64,000 bases of DNA from Paraphysomonas bandaiensis (lineage: Eukaryota > Chrysophyceae). Location: assembly GCA_965644295.1 (NCBI GenBank), contig CBFFRP010000255.1:202281-266280 (forward strand), read 5' to 3'. The translations under genes were made by a program, and so were the position numbers. Positions 53,515 through 63,927 of this stretch are shown piece by piece (the first letter of the stretch is position 1; each line of letters begins with the position of its first letter). The notes under the pieces were generated by a model. That model searched no databases, was not told the DNA's origin, and was given only the letters and a program-made list of their open reading frames with translations.

Positions 53515-56027
53515 ATGTCATCTGATGCCATCCGAATGGAACTAGAGGCGGAGCTGAGCCGTGTGATAGCATCTGAGGAGGCTCTAGACAGAGAGCTGGC
53601 TCATAGTTTTGCTTCTATATCAGGGGGTAAATCCATGCCCAAGGGACTGTCGTACGAGTCCACAGACATCGGACACAACCTACTCAAGGTCGAACAGTTT
53701 TCCCCTTGTTTTGAAGCCATGGTACAGGACTCGCAGAAGCTCGTGGGTCAGATAGATGAGTGTCAGTCACTGTCAGATCGGTTGAGTATCATTGTCAGGA
53801 GACTGGATATGATTCAACTCAGAGCACAGGAGGCTCTTGCTTGTGTAGAAGATGTCATAAATTTAAAGGAATGTAAGGTTGGGATTCAGCTGGCATTGGA
53901 GAACGGCGATATACCACAAGCTGTTGATTACATTCGTAAAGTTCATCACATAGATGAGCAAGCTGCTAGAGCTAGTGATGACTATGCGGCTATACAGCAG
54001 GCAGAGAAGGAGGTGTGTGCATTAGTGCGCGGCGAGTTCCAGCAGGCCATTGAAAAGTCAGACATCGAAGAAGTTTTGAATTTGTGTCCGCTATTGCAGA
54101 CAGTAGGTTTAGAAAATGAAGCACGAGATACTTTCATAGAGTTCATGGAAAAAAGTGTATTCATTGGGGTGTCAGCGGATGCTGCACCACTAGACAACAC
54201 TACTGATCACGCAACAGCATATGCTCAAACACTGTCATCAGTGTTTAACACCACGTGTATGATTTTTCAGCAGTACCTACCTGTAGTGATTCAGGGCATG
54301 GAAAAATCCGAGGGGGACGTGGTCTTTATCCGGCGCCTTCATGCCAAGTGTGAGAAAGAATGCGAGGTGGTGCTTAAAAGGTACATGGCGTTCCGCAAAG
54401 TCAAGTCTTTAATGTCGTCTATCAATAAACAACCGTCATCATCGGGAGGAGTCACCCCGGAAAGATCAGGCAATGCCCAAGCTCCTCTTTCTCCCGCGGA
54501 GATGCATTCTCTGTTGGACGAAATAGCACTGTTGTTACAGTATTGTGGGTCGTATTCCAAGTACCTGAGGCTATTATGTGAGGGCGCTGAGCGACGAGAA
54601 AGAGTGGATAGTACTACGAAACTACCACCAGCGTCAGGCTTCGCGAGGGCTCGTAGCCTATCCTCTACGTCAGACACAGGAAGCGTACACCGTGTAAGCG
54701 TTTTCCGTGGCCCCACTGACTTCGACCGCATGAAAGATGAGTTGATCAACAAGTACTACATTGAAGGTGAACATTGGCTTATACAATGGGGCATCAAAAC
54801 CGCGATGACAGGAGGGGAGTCAGACTTAGATGGATGTTTCTTTGTGTTGCAGAAGTGCTCTCAGCGTGCGATTGCCACCAGTAATATCCAGGCGGCCTGC
54901 GCAACTCTGCATCTTATATCAGACCACCTCTCCACAGACCTGCTGCAGCATTTTACTGACACTCTGATGAGTGCCGTTTCACGATTGTCGGTCCGTATAA
55001 CTGATACCATGTCCAAGTTCCTCCGCAGTAGCGCTTGGTACAGTGGATCTGATAGCAGTGGTGCCAATCATAGTAGAGGCCTTTCGCAGGGTCTCCAGAC
55101 AGCCTTGTCACTTGCCGCCAACTTGTCGCGCACTGACGGTAGAGAATCCACCACATCTTCGCCTTCCCCTTCGGCGGAGGACATGTGGGGGGTGTCATTG
55201 TATATGGAAGTGCTGAATCGGGTTGAGCTCTGTGTAAGGTACACTGAGAGTCTTAGGAAAGAGATCATCAGTGCTGGGACCGCTGTCTATGAAGATCAAG
55301 AGTCGCAAAAGCAACCAGTAGATAAACACAAGATTTTGTCAGACGCTATGGCCAAGCTTCAACTTTGTTTTGATGATTTTGACAATACGAAAGAGTCTTT
55401 TGCGCAGGCTCTCCGGCACGCCGCCGGGAATTTGGCAACACAATCAGGGTCTGTGATGAAAGATGTGATTTCCAGTATTCTGAGTAAGAGCGGCCCTGCT
55501 GGTGGTGTAAGGTTTGATTTGGAGGACGAGGCATTTGATGCCCAGCAAATGGTACAAATGCTTCCTAAACTGCTGATATCTCCCTTTGAGGTGTTGATCA
55601 GTATGTGCACTGACTCTCTCAGTGAGTCTAACCGCGATATGGTTGCCGGTATGCTTGCGGATGCATACTGCAGTAGAATAGAGTATTTCATTTCTCAGGT
55701 AAAAGCTGTTATTTAATTAGTAAATATTGGCGATGTTGACGTTGTTGTCTTTAGACATCTTTCAGTTATGCTGGAGCTCTTAAGCTGGACGAGTGTGTAC
55801 GGGCGCTTAACGGGGTATTTTCTCAGGCTTCTTCCGTGTCTATAAGGTCGAAATTTTCTCGACTTCGTGACATTATGATAGTACTCACTGCCGATACAAC
55901 ATCTCTATCTGGAAATACTGGATCTGCAGGCATAGGGCTAGCGTTGACTCAATATCACAATGTTTCGTACATTACAGAGGCAGAGGCGCATGCATTCATA
56001 TCACTCAGAACAGATTTTAAGGAATAG
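53515..56027 (+). CDS. COG4: COG4, conserved oligomeric Golgi complex subunit
   Basis: Exons 53515-55698 and 55755-56027 (56-bp intron, phase 0) give 818 residues. The N-terminal coil (LEAELSRVIASEEALDRELA) and the central helical rods are in COG4 order. Landmarks are FSPCFEAMVQDSQKLVGQID, VEDVINLKECKVGIQLALENGD and FRGPTDFDRMKDELINKYYIEGEHW. The C-terminal exon carries KFSRLRDIMIVLT and YITEAEAHAFISLRTDF, the COG4 signature end. It belongs to COG lobe A, tethering retrograde vesicles at the Golgi. The start is the ATG in a CCGCCATGTC context; the longer open frame upstream overlaps promoter repeats. Confidence 0.93.
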
Positions 56028-56490
56028 TGCGTGATTGTTTTAAGGTATCTGTACTAACTATCAATAGTTTTCTCGTGCGTTTGAATGTAGTCAATATAAT
56101 AATAAAGTTCTTACTACCCAAATTGTACTACTTATCTTAAGTTTATTTTTAGCAGAGCTTCATACTCGATAACAAGTAATTGTCAATTAAATAATTATTT
56201 AATATGCAATAATTGCAGTTGAGACAGCCAATAATAGCAGCATATTAAAAGTGACTACAACCTGCTTCAAAAACTACAATATTATTTTATGTGTGAGCCG
56301 AATGATAAAGTTACATTTGACCACGGGTTATAAGGAGGCTATATCGCCCAGCGGTCAAATTTTGAAACGAGGGCGAAAAGCTGTTTATTAGTAATTTTAT
56401 GCTGTAGTTCTAAGGTACCTGAATTGTGACCGTTAGTCGAAGAATGAAATAGTGATAAACAGTCAACAGTATAATGATAGCTCATGTTAC
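56028..56490. other. Intergenic, 3' of COG4
   Basis: AT-rich, with scattered AATTAATT/CAATTATT words. No gene seen. Confidence 0.5.
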
Positions 56491-56690
56491 CAGGGCCAGT
56501 CAAAAATATATTGGATTGCAATGTATTGCAATTATTTTTATTTGCTTGCTACAATATATTGATTATTATTTTAGCAAAATTTGGCATCGCAATATATTGC
56601 AATATATTATATTGCTCATGCTAGTGTGTCTTAGAAAATATACTTGATTTATGTTATGGACGATGGAGCGTATAAGATCGTGACTATCTA

Positions 56691-56758
56691 CCCGGGATTG
56701 GGAACAATATATTGTAATATATTGATTGGTGGACTGGTCAAATATTTCATCAATATTG
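56691..56758. repeat. Inverted copy of the 69-bp hAT MITE
   Basis: CCCGGGATTGGGAACAATAT through TTCATCAATATTG matches the reverse complement of 26354-26422 with a few changes. It sits inside the hAT remnant, so it may derive from that element's subterminal region. Confidence 0.7.
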
Positions 56759-56975
56759 TTTCTGTTAAAAAGTAGCTCACAATATATTGCAATCAATATT
56801 ATGATTCTTAACTGTAGGGTAAAAAATATAAGTCCATGTAGTATATAAATCTCCGTTCTGAAGTGATTATTGCAACAATACAGAGGATGATGAAGCTGAA
56901 GTTGGCTATGTGGAAAAAATTCTTCAATCAGCTCAAAAATTTAAGAACGGAAAGTTGAAATATTTAAGTACAGGT

Positions 56976-57180
56976 GTGAAAGTCATGTTGTATGTACTTC
57001 CAATACATGTGAACACCTGTTCAGCGCAGCAAAACTGATTATATCAGTGTTGCGCAAACGTATGCATCCTTCTACACTTAATATGCTGTTGTTTCTGAAA
57101 GCTAACCGACAGTTGTGACCGGATTCAAGCATATTTCAAATAATATTGGATGAATATGGTGATGATGATATCACCGATGA
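56976..57180 (+). pseudogene. hAT transposase C-terminal dimerisation domain, fragment
   Basis: The + strand frame reads CTSNTCEHLFSAAKL, then KRMHPSTLNMLLFLKAN, the hAT C-terminal signature (SxxxERxFSxA ... LSPExxxxLLFLKxN). A TGA follows at 57116-57118 where Trp is usual. The frame continues to the copia insertion point at 57181. Upstream transposase is absent or in other frames, so the gene is dead. Confidence 0.75.
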
Positions 57181-57473
57181 TGTTGGGAAATGCTCATTTT
57201 ACTTAGATCAAAGAGAGATTAAGTTGTTAGACTAGATAGATTTATTAATATCGTTTACACAAATTGTGTTAAACAACACAAGCTCGTTTTGTGCCATGCA
57301 TAAATCACTACTTCTGTAGACCTTTCGCTACTAAACATATCTTGAAAGAGCAAACTATTTCAGTTTTCTCAATATCATAACAGCATCTACACATCACCAT
57401 ACTTCACTGTATTCTCGTACATTGTCTTCAAGTACCACATTGAATATACTAGGATACAGTCCATATTCTAATA
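57181..57473 (-). repeat. 3' LTR of the copia element
   Basis: 293 bp. In element sense it runs from TATTAGAATATGG to CATTTCCCAACA, and it matches the 5' LTR throughout. Confidence 0.95.
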
Positions 57474-57486
57474 CTCCCACTCAATG
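57474..57486 (-). other. Polypurine tract
   Basis: In element sense CATTGAGTGGGAG directly abuts the 3' LTR, the place where plus-strand priming occurs in LTR retrotransposons. Confidence 0.6.
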
Positions 57487-57647
57487 TAGAATGCAGTGAT
57501 ACGAAAACAACAATGAGTACAGTGATCTTCATGCTATAAACTAGTCTCATAGGTAAAATAGATGTGAAATCTTATCAAGATACATATATAACTAGCAGTC
57601 AACTAGATATATAGTTATGTGGGATTCTCACCCACTAAAACACACCT

Positions 57648-60600
57648 TTAACCTCTTCGGGGTCGCTTCTTCTGCTGCTCCTCAACTCTGGTTGACACAC
57701 TTCTCTTAACCCCGGTAATAGTTTTCTCATGACGACTGAAAAGTTTCGTTGACAATGCCTTCGTGAAAATATCAGCCGCCATATCATCCGTCGACACATG
57801 AATCAACTTTGCCGTAGGAAATTTTCCATTTACATGCTCTCTCACCCAGTGATACTTGATGTCTATATGCTTCGACCTCTTATGATACACAGGATTCTCG
57901 GAGAGATCTTTCGCACTCTTGCTATCCATAAAGAATGGAGTCGGCTTCGCAACTAAGAGCCCGAGCTCCTTGAACACCCCCCGAAGCCACACCAGTTCTT
58001 GCATAGCCGCATACTCCGCCATATATTCAGATTCCATGCTCGAAGTTGCAACTGTGGTCTGTAGTTTAGACTGCCAGGCCAATGCGCCTGCACATAAGAA
58101 CACAATGTATCCTGTTGTCGATCGCCGAGTCAGTCTATCACCAGCCCAATCTGAATCACTGAACACATGTAAGTCGAACTCACTCCCACTGAATCTGATG
58201 CCCTCATCAATTGTTCCACGCAAATATTTCAATAAGTGAATCGCCAGTTTGCACGATGCATATGTCGGACAACTACTAAATCGAGACAATAACCCCACTG
58301 CATAAGCCAGATCAGGTCTAGTATGCATTGCTAGATACAACACTGCTCCAATAATTTGCCGATACGGAAATGAGTCAACCCACTGCTTCTGCTCCTCCGT
58401 AAGTTCACGTTCCTCTGCCAACAGATCCTGAACATTAGTAGGTAGTGGGGCCTCCTTATTCTTACTACTCTTTCCCATAACTGAGCTGAATTTCTTGATA
58501 ATATTCTTAGCATACTCAGATTGATCTAACATATACCAATTTTCTCCTCTGGTTATCCTGATGTTCAGAAATCGCTTACACACTCCCAGATCATGCATCT
58601 CGAATGTTTCACAGAACCTACGCTTTACGCTTTCCAAGTAAGTCAGATCAGCGGATGCAATTATGATATCATCAACATATATCAATAATAAATGCAGTTT
58701 TCCGTTACTCCATCGCATATACAAACACGTATCCAAAATACACGGAGTAAAATGCAATGATTTAATAAACTTGTCAATATGTTTATTCCACTGTCGCGGT
58801 GAAGATCGCAGTCCATACAATGCCTTGATTAGTTGAAAACACCATCCAGCTAGTAATTCCTCATCTGGTGGAGGTGCCATATACACGTCATCCTCCAGAT
58901 CTGCATAGCAAAATGCGGATGATACATCTAATTGATGCACATGCATCTGTAACATAAACGCAATCGCTAACACTAGTCTAATGGTTATACCCTTAACCAC
59001 TGGAGCGAAAGTGGACGGCTCCTCCTCCTTCTTCTCTTGGAGATTTCCTAATGCCACTAGCCGAGCCTTGTACTTTACTATATTCCCTAGTATGTCTCGC
59101 TTCACCGTATGCACATATTTCGCTCTAACTAATTTCACTCCGCTTGGAATTTTCACGATCTTCAAGACACGTCTTTTCAGCAATGATGTCTTCTCCACCA
59201 TTCGAGCTTTTCTCCATTGTTGATACTGTGGAGATCTCTCTGCCTCGGCATATGAATTTGGTATCTTGATATCTTCTGTCTCTGCATGGTTAAGATCAAT
59301 ATTATGCGCATCCGGTACTTCAACCATATTAATCTCTCCTAAAACTGACGCGTTTGCCAGTCTCCGCTGCAGCCGTTTGCGTCGGACCCGACCATCACCA
59401 TCTAGTTCAATCGGTCGACGAGGTATATAAGAACCCGTACCTTGCTCATCCTGAGCACGCACATCGTGCGTTGTGGGAGGAGCCCCGCTCACAACCCCAG
59501 ACTCATAGTCTTCAGAGGTCTGCAACCTCACAGCTGTCTCCTGACAGGTTGGGTCAGGACTCTCCTGTAACCCTCCAGGTCTTCCCTGGTCCAGCACCCT
59601 GGCTGGCATAGTACTCAGGGCGTCCCCCTTTCCTATATATCCGGTATTCCCGGGAGTTTCTGCAGTCATTCGCACTACGTCCTCGACGTGAATCGGCACC
59701 CGGTGCTCGATATGCTTCCGACCTGCAGTTACCAGAGATCGATAGGCTACTATTACCCCCTTTCGTTCTACTACTCTCGTGGTCTTGTAGAGAAGACCAT
59801 CCTCATCATCAATATGATATGTACCTTCTAAGCCCGCATAGTCAGACACAATTTTCGGTCTCTCGGCCTCCTTCACTCGAAGAGCATCTATCTCAGCGAA
59901 ATAGCTCTCCGAGCGTGACGGTATGGACTCATCAGTTAATACATGTACCGACGTGACGACCCTATCAGTCGCAGGTAGATATACATCATATCCTACCTTT
60001 TCATCTGAATATCCTATCAGATATCCGATAAGGGCCTTGTCGTCCCAGTCTTTCCGTCGATCCGCCTTTGTAGTGAGGACATACGCACGACACCCCCATA
60101 CTCTGAGATATTTCAGGTTGGGAGCCTCACCAGTCAAAAATTCAAGAGGGGACATATACCCCTTCGCTGTCTTTGTAGGCAATCGAATTAATATGTACCT
60201 GGCTGCCATGTAGGCATCTAGCCAAAACTGTGAAGGCAATCCTGACTGAATCAGCATCGCTAATGTCATCTCACCACAGGTCCTGAATTTCCGCTCCTCA
60301 ATCGCGTTCATCTCAGGAGAGTCCGTAGAGCTCCACGTATGTTGATAGCAACCCTGTGACCTAAGATATTGTCGCAGCTCATCACATATTAGCTCCCCTG
60401 CTCCATCTGCATGGTAATGATGCATTTCTAATTTGTACCTTTTCACATCTCCTTCAAAAATCTTCTTGAAAACCTGCAGTACCGATGACCCAGTCCTATG
60501 AACAAGCCCTTCCGACCAGAACATCCGACTGGCATGGTGTGTTAGTTTGAGCACATATATTTCCCCTCCTCGAGCTGGACAATTTAAGTATACTGCTATA

Positions 60601-61817
60601 TCGGCCGAGAAATTTGGACGAACGGAGTCCTCATCCTTTGTCCGAAAACTTACTCTGGTGATCTTCGCCCTGGCGCATACATCACATAGACACTGTTCTT
60701 TGGAAACACGTTTCGAGAGATGTTTTCGTTTCAGTCCAGTCCCAATAATTAGCATTCTTTTGTGGGCTTCTACCAACGCATGCTTGTTAAAATGACCCGC
60801 TCTCCTATGTAACAGCTCCAGTTCATCCTCACCCGTACGGTCACTGAGATTTACTTCTGAATCACTGGATGTCGATACGTCTGGAAGCTCCAATAACTGC
60901 TGTGTTGGCACAGCAGTCATTCCATTCTTCATAGGTCCCTCCAACACCAGCTCATCCGTATTTCTGTCATATATCTGTATACCATACCATACAGTAAATC
61001 GATATCCCATATCGTTCAACTTCCGTCCAGAACAAAGACACCGATTTATCTGACTTGATACCTCAATGTTCTTCCATGCTCCACGGGAACCTACACTCGT
61101 GACGCATATCTCTGACCCTTTTTTCGAACCATTAATAACCTTTGATGTGTGCATATGACTATCAAGTATATTCACATCATTTATCAAAAACATTGATGAC
61201 GAACAACAGGTATCAATGTATGTATAGTGAATATCCTCATGCACACTACTGCATATATTCGTCTCATACACATTACATGACAAGTGATACTCTTCCTGTT
61301 GCTCGATCATATTTGCTTCGTCTTCGTCAGACAAATCCGCTGGCTCTCCACGCCTGATGTTTTCAACTGTAAGTAGTCTTTTGTCTGGTTTCCTTCCATC
61401 TTGAAACCTCACAGCCTTGCTCTTGCTTTGCGAGTACTTCTTTTGGCATGCTGGACAATCGATGGCAAGATGTTCCTTTGACTTACAATTTCTGCACCCA
61501 GTATATTCGGCACTTCCAGGTCGCTGCCCTGTAATCTCTGTATCCTTCTTCATCGGCTTCTTCTTACCGTTGTTCTTCTTACGATGATCCCTCTCTCTGC
61601 GATATCGTTTCTTACTGTCTATCAGGTTCAGCTCCTCCACTCTTTTACGCTTCTTCTCCAACGCTTCCTTCCCAGCCATAGTATCATCATAGCCTTCTAT
61701 CTTACGTGATACAGTTACATAATTAACATCATCATCCATCAAGTATAATCCAACTCTCAGTTGAGCATACTCTTCATTGAGCAAGCCTTCTCGTAGTCGA
61801 CTTGTTTTTTGATACAT
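57648..61817 (-). CDS. Copia polyprotein (gag C-terminus, PR, IN, RT, RNase H)
   Basis: 1,389 codons without a stop. A CCHC zinc knuckle (C108, C111, H116, C121) of gag type comes first. The protease has YIDTCCSSS (Asp202). The integrase has LLHRRAGH with CDVC and Asp406, Asp471 and Glu508. The reverse transcriptase has VRAKYVHTVKRD, QLDVSSAFCYADLEDDV and YVDD (1047-1050). RNase H has FSDSDWAGD and the closing WVREHVNGK/DIFTKAL. The frame is open slightly upstream of the listed Met and overlaps the gag frame by about 75 bases in a +1 relation. Every catalytic residue looked for is present, so pol is likely functional. Confidence 0.93.
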   Translation of the reverse strand: MYQKTSRLREGLLNEEYAQLRVGLYLMDDDVNYVTVSRKIEGYDDTMAGKEALEKKRKRVEELNLIDSKKRYRRERDHRKKNNGKKKPMKKDTEITGQRPGSAEYTGCRNCKSKEHLAIDCPACQKKYSQSKSKAVRFQDGRKPDKRLLTVENIRRGEPADLSDEDEANMIEQQEEYHLSCNVYETNICSSVHEDIHYTYIDTCCSSSMFLINDVNILDSHMHTSKVINGSKKGSEICVTSVGSRGAWKNIEVSSQINRCLCSGRKLNDMGYRFTVWYGIQIYDRNTDELVLEGPMKNGMTAVPTQQLLELPDVSTSSDSEVNLSDRTGEDELELLHRRAGHFNKHALVEAHKRMLIIGTGLKRKHLSKRVSKEQCLCDVCARAKITRVSFRTKDEDSVRPNFSADIAVYLNCPARGGEIYVLKLTHHASRMFWSEGLVHRTGSSVLQVFKKIFEGDVKRYKLEMHHYHADGAGELICDELRQYLRSQGCYQHTWSSTDSPEMNAIEERKFRTCGEMTLAMLIQSGLPSQFWLDAYMAARYILIRLPTKTAKGYMSPLEFLTGEAPNLKYLRVWGCRAYVLTTKADRRKDWDDKALIGYLIGYSDEKVGYDVYLPATDRVVTSVHVLTDESIPSRSESYFAEIDALRVKEAERPKIVSDYAGLEGTYHIDDEDGLLYKTTRVVERKGVIVAYRSLVTAGRKHIEHRVPIHVEDVVRMTAETPGNTGYIGKGDALSTMPARVLDQGRPGGLQESPDPTCQETAVRLQTSEDYESGVVSGAPPTTHDVRAQDEQGTGSYIPRRPIELDGDGRVRRKRLQRRLANASVLGEINMVEVPDAHNIDLNHAETEDIKIPNSYAEAERSPQYQQWRKARMVEKTSLLKRRVLKIVKIPSGVKLVRAKYVHTVKRDILGNIVKYKARLVALGNLQEKKEEEPSTFAPVVKGITIRLVLAIAFMLQMHVHQLDVSSAFCYADLEDDVYMAPPPDEELLAGWCFQLIKALYGLRSSPRQWNKHIDKFIKSLHFTPCILDTCLYMRWSNGKLHLLLIYVDDIIIASADLTYLESVKRRFCETFEMHDLGVCKRFLNIRITRGENWYMLDQSEYAKNIIKKFSSVMGKSSKNKEAPLPTNVQDLLAEERELTEEQKQWVDSFPYRQIIGAVLYLAMHTRPDLAYAVGLLSRFSSCPTYASCKLAIHLLKYLRGTIDEGIRFSGSEFDLHVFSDSDWAGDRLTRRSTTGYIVFLCAGALAWQSKLQTTVATSSMESEYMAEYAAMQELVWLRGVFKELGLLVAKPTPFFMDSKSAKDLSENPVYHKRSKHIDIKYHWVREHVNGKFPTAKLIHVSTDDMAADIFTKALSTKLFSRHEKTITGVKRSVSTRVEEQQKKRPRRG

Positions 61818-62361
61818 CCGAGATATCCTGCTGCTGCTCCTGTAGTTCCTTCAGCAGTAGTTCGAACCGTAGTACGTAGTCCTTCGCCGTCTCCTCCGGA
61901 CGCATACGGAAAGAACCATATTGAGTTAAGAGGTCACTGATCCTATTTTGCTTCCCTCCAGCAAAACACTTCTTCAACTCATCAATCATTACATGTGTTT
62001 TGAACCTGTTTACACCACTCCCTTCTGCCTTGAACGCTTTGTGGGTAAGATGGAATTTACGCAGCGCTTTCGGGGAATGCTGCACCGCATCCCTGCAGTA
62101 AGAATAAGCTATGGCGTTCGCCTTCCAATACCTCTTCACAGCCTGTCTGTACGCCTTCTCCTCCATCAACGTAAGTGGCTGCTCCCCGAAGTCGCTCTCC
62201 TTAGGTGGCAGTTCCACCGCTACCTCGCTTTGTTCCTTCCTCATAAGGAATGTCTCGAAGTCCTCAATCCATTGTTCAACGTTAGTCTCGTTGAACTGAG
62301 GAACTACTCCTCTATCCTCCTTCTCTCCTCCTCGCTCGCTACCATGTTGGGAAATGCTCAT
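61774..62361 (-). CDS. Copia gag N-terminal frame
   Basis: 195 codons. The ATG (62361) lies inside the 5' LTR and the frame runs through the primer-binding site. The content matches copia gag (UBN2-like): EQWIEDFETFLMRK, LTHKAFKAEGSGVNRF, IDELKKCFAG, RPEETAKDYVLRFELLL. It ends before the zinc knuckle, which is in the other frame. Either a +1 frameshift is used or this copy carries an indel. Confidence 0.8.
   Translation of the reverse strand: MSISQHGSERGGEKEDRGVVPQFNETNVEQWIEDFETFLMRKEQSEVAVELPPKESDFGEQPLTLMEEKAYRQAVKRYWKANAIAYSYCRDAVQHSPKALRKFHLTHKAFKAEGSGVNRFKTHVMIDELKKCFAGGKQNRISDLLTQYGSFRMRPEETAKDYVLRFELLLKELQEQQQDISDVSKNKSTTRRLAQ
62331..62344 (-). other. Primer-binding site
   Basis: TGGTAGCGAGCGAG directly follows the 5' LTR in element sense. 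TGGTAGC is the complement of a tRNA 3' end ...GCUACCA, as in initiator tRNA-Met primed copia elements. The bases after that fit less well, so the tRNA is not certain. Confidence 0.6.
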
Positions 62362-62637
62362 TTTACTTAGATCAAAGAGAGATTAAGTTGTTAGACTAGA
62401 TAGATTTATTAATATCGTTTACACAAATTGTGTTAAACAACACAAGCTCGTTTTGTGCCATGCATAAATCACTACTTCTGTAGACCTTTCGCTACTAAAC
62501 ATATCTTGAAAGAGCAAACTATTTCAGTTTTCTCAATATCATAACAGCATCTACACATCACCATACTTCACTGTATTCTCGTACATTGTCTTCAAGTACC
62601 ACATTGAATATACTAGGATACAGTCCATATTCTAATA
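62345..62637 (-). repeat. 5' LTR of the copia element
   Basis: 293 bp, the same as the 3' LTR. It carries the gag start codon 17 bases from its inner end and should carry the promoter. Confidence 0.95.
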
Positions 62638-62642
62638 GATGA

Positions 62643-63262
62643 TACTCAGAGGATGAGTATAAGGAAACTTTAATTAGTTAAGAGTAGTGGGTTTGATTAT
62701 CAAGTGACCTTATAATGACAAGTACTAAAAATGGAAACTACGGATATTTTTACTTACTGGTCATACTAATATATGGCAATATATTGCAATAGTATTACAA
62801 TTGTATGGCAATATATTATTCCCTGTCCTCTGGAATGTTGATATTTGCCCTGTGTTAAATAAGTGCGTTCTGGTTAACCCAATTTAAGTCAAAATGGGGA
62901 TAAGTAATTATTTCTTTTTCATTGAAAATAGTCACTTCTAAATGTCTTAGTACTTAGTTTAGTAAACTATTAATTGTAATTATTTGCAATTCAGTATATT
63001 GCTTCCTATTTCCCTAGCCCTGACACTCATGAATAAAACTGAGTACAATAGTATTTTCTTCAACTGGAATGATTGAATATAGCTGAAGTTTGAGCGGATA
63101 TATTGTAGATGAATCATATGTAGAGCGCATGTAAGCTGAAATTTACAGAAATTGGTTCCTAGTGATAATTATGGTGCACGTTTGAGGCAGCTACAGTACA
63201 CGGAGTGTATAACCAACCAATCACGGAATAAACATTACATTTTTACTTAGAATTCACTCTGT
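62643..63262. other. Right half of the hAT remnant and intergenic DNA
   Basis: The frame interrupted at 57180 resumes here for about ten codons, then stops. CAATATATTG words (62770-62820) and the two CAGGG-type termini follow. No gene before the next stop codon at 63263. Confidence 0.5.
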
Positions 63263-63927
63263 TTATTTTCTCATTTGGGCTTTCGTCATGGCAAAAAGAC
63301 TGATTCGCTTCATTCGGAAACGTAAATTCTTAACGGGCCGCCTCTCTTGCATATCCTAGTGACATCGAACGCATGAATATGAAAACTATTCTAGTAATAC
63401 AGATTGATAACGATACCTGATAATATTTAGCCTCTTTATCTGGCATTCCTTCCATCGCCTTAGTAATAGCATGTGCTCTGAAAGAGGCCAATTGTAAACA
63501 AGATGTATTCGGAAAATATCCACTAACCTTTCCGGGCGATTTCTATCACGAATGTGACCTCGGTGAGGCCTATACGACACAACTTTGGGAGGAGCGTCCC
63601 AAGCAGGATCCCATCCACCTAAATTTTATTGTTAATGTAATGTTACTGATAACGAGTAGTCTCTCTAGGGTACCTTTAACGGGGTCGAAACTCCCAAACG
63701 TCCCAGCAATCAACGCTCTTTTTCTTAATCCAGCTGCAGCGCGACGTGAAACTTTCGGCGCAATATATCTACATCGAACATATAAATCACACGAGTATTT
63801 ATCATACACGGTCGATAGGTGACTCCACTAACACTCACTTTCCATTAACGACTTCTCTTTTAAATGCATCACCACCAAATTTGGCGATCATTCGGATAGC
63901 ACGAGGCACTTTGCTGAGACTACTCAT
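63263..63927 (-). CDS. Small basic protein, probable mitochondrial ribosomal protein mL59/MRPL25 type
   Basis: Five exons, 63927-63839, 63768-63674, 63618-63528, 63477-63417 and 63355-63263 (introns of 50-70 bp) give 142 residues. Phases agree at all four introns and each exon is rich in Lys/Arg. Recognisable blocks are MIAKFGGDAFKREVVNGKY, PKVSRRAAAGLRKRALIAGT, GSFDPVKGGWDPAWDAPPK and RPHRGHIRDRNRPERA. These blocks agree with what I recall of mitochondrial large-subunit protein mL59 (yeast MRPL25) in protists, but I cannot align them here. Assembly or stability of the mitoribosome is the inferred role. The ATG at 63927 starts SSLSKVPRAIRMI, a basic N-terminus that could target mitochondria. 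Confidence 0.55.

Larger units (their letters stand above)
57181..62637 (-). mobile_element. Ty1/copia LTR retrotransposon, nearly intact
   Basis: A 5,457-bp element on the minus strand with 293-bp LTRs at both ends and a perfect 5-bp target duplication GATGA (57176-57180 and 62638-62642). The LTRs look identical when read base by base, so insertion was recent. Order is PR-IN-RT-RNase H, the copia arrangement. A primer-binding site and polypurine tract lie at the expected borders. One frame break separates the gag start from the rest. Confidence 0.95.
56491..63022. mobile_element. Degenerate hAT transposon remnant split by the copia element
   Basis: The left end CAGGGCCAGTC (56491) and an inward-read right end CAGGGCTAGGG (63022) match hAT termini. 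CAATATATTG words follow both. The transposase C-terminus lies at about 56976-57180 and resumes after the copia insertion at 62643. No 8-bp duplication is conserved at these ends. An alternative right end is CAGGGAATAATATATTGCC, read inward from 62825. The outer limits are uncertain. Confidence 0.45.
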
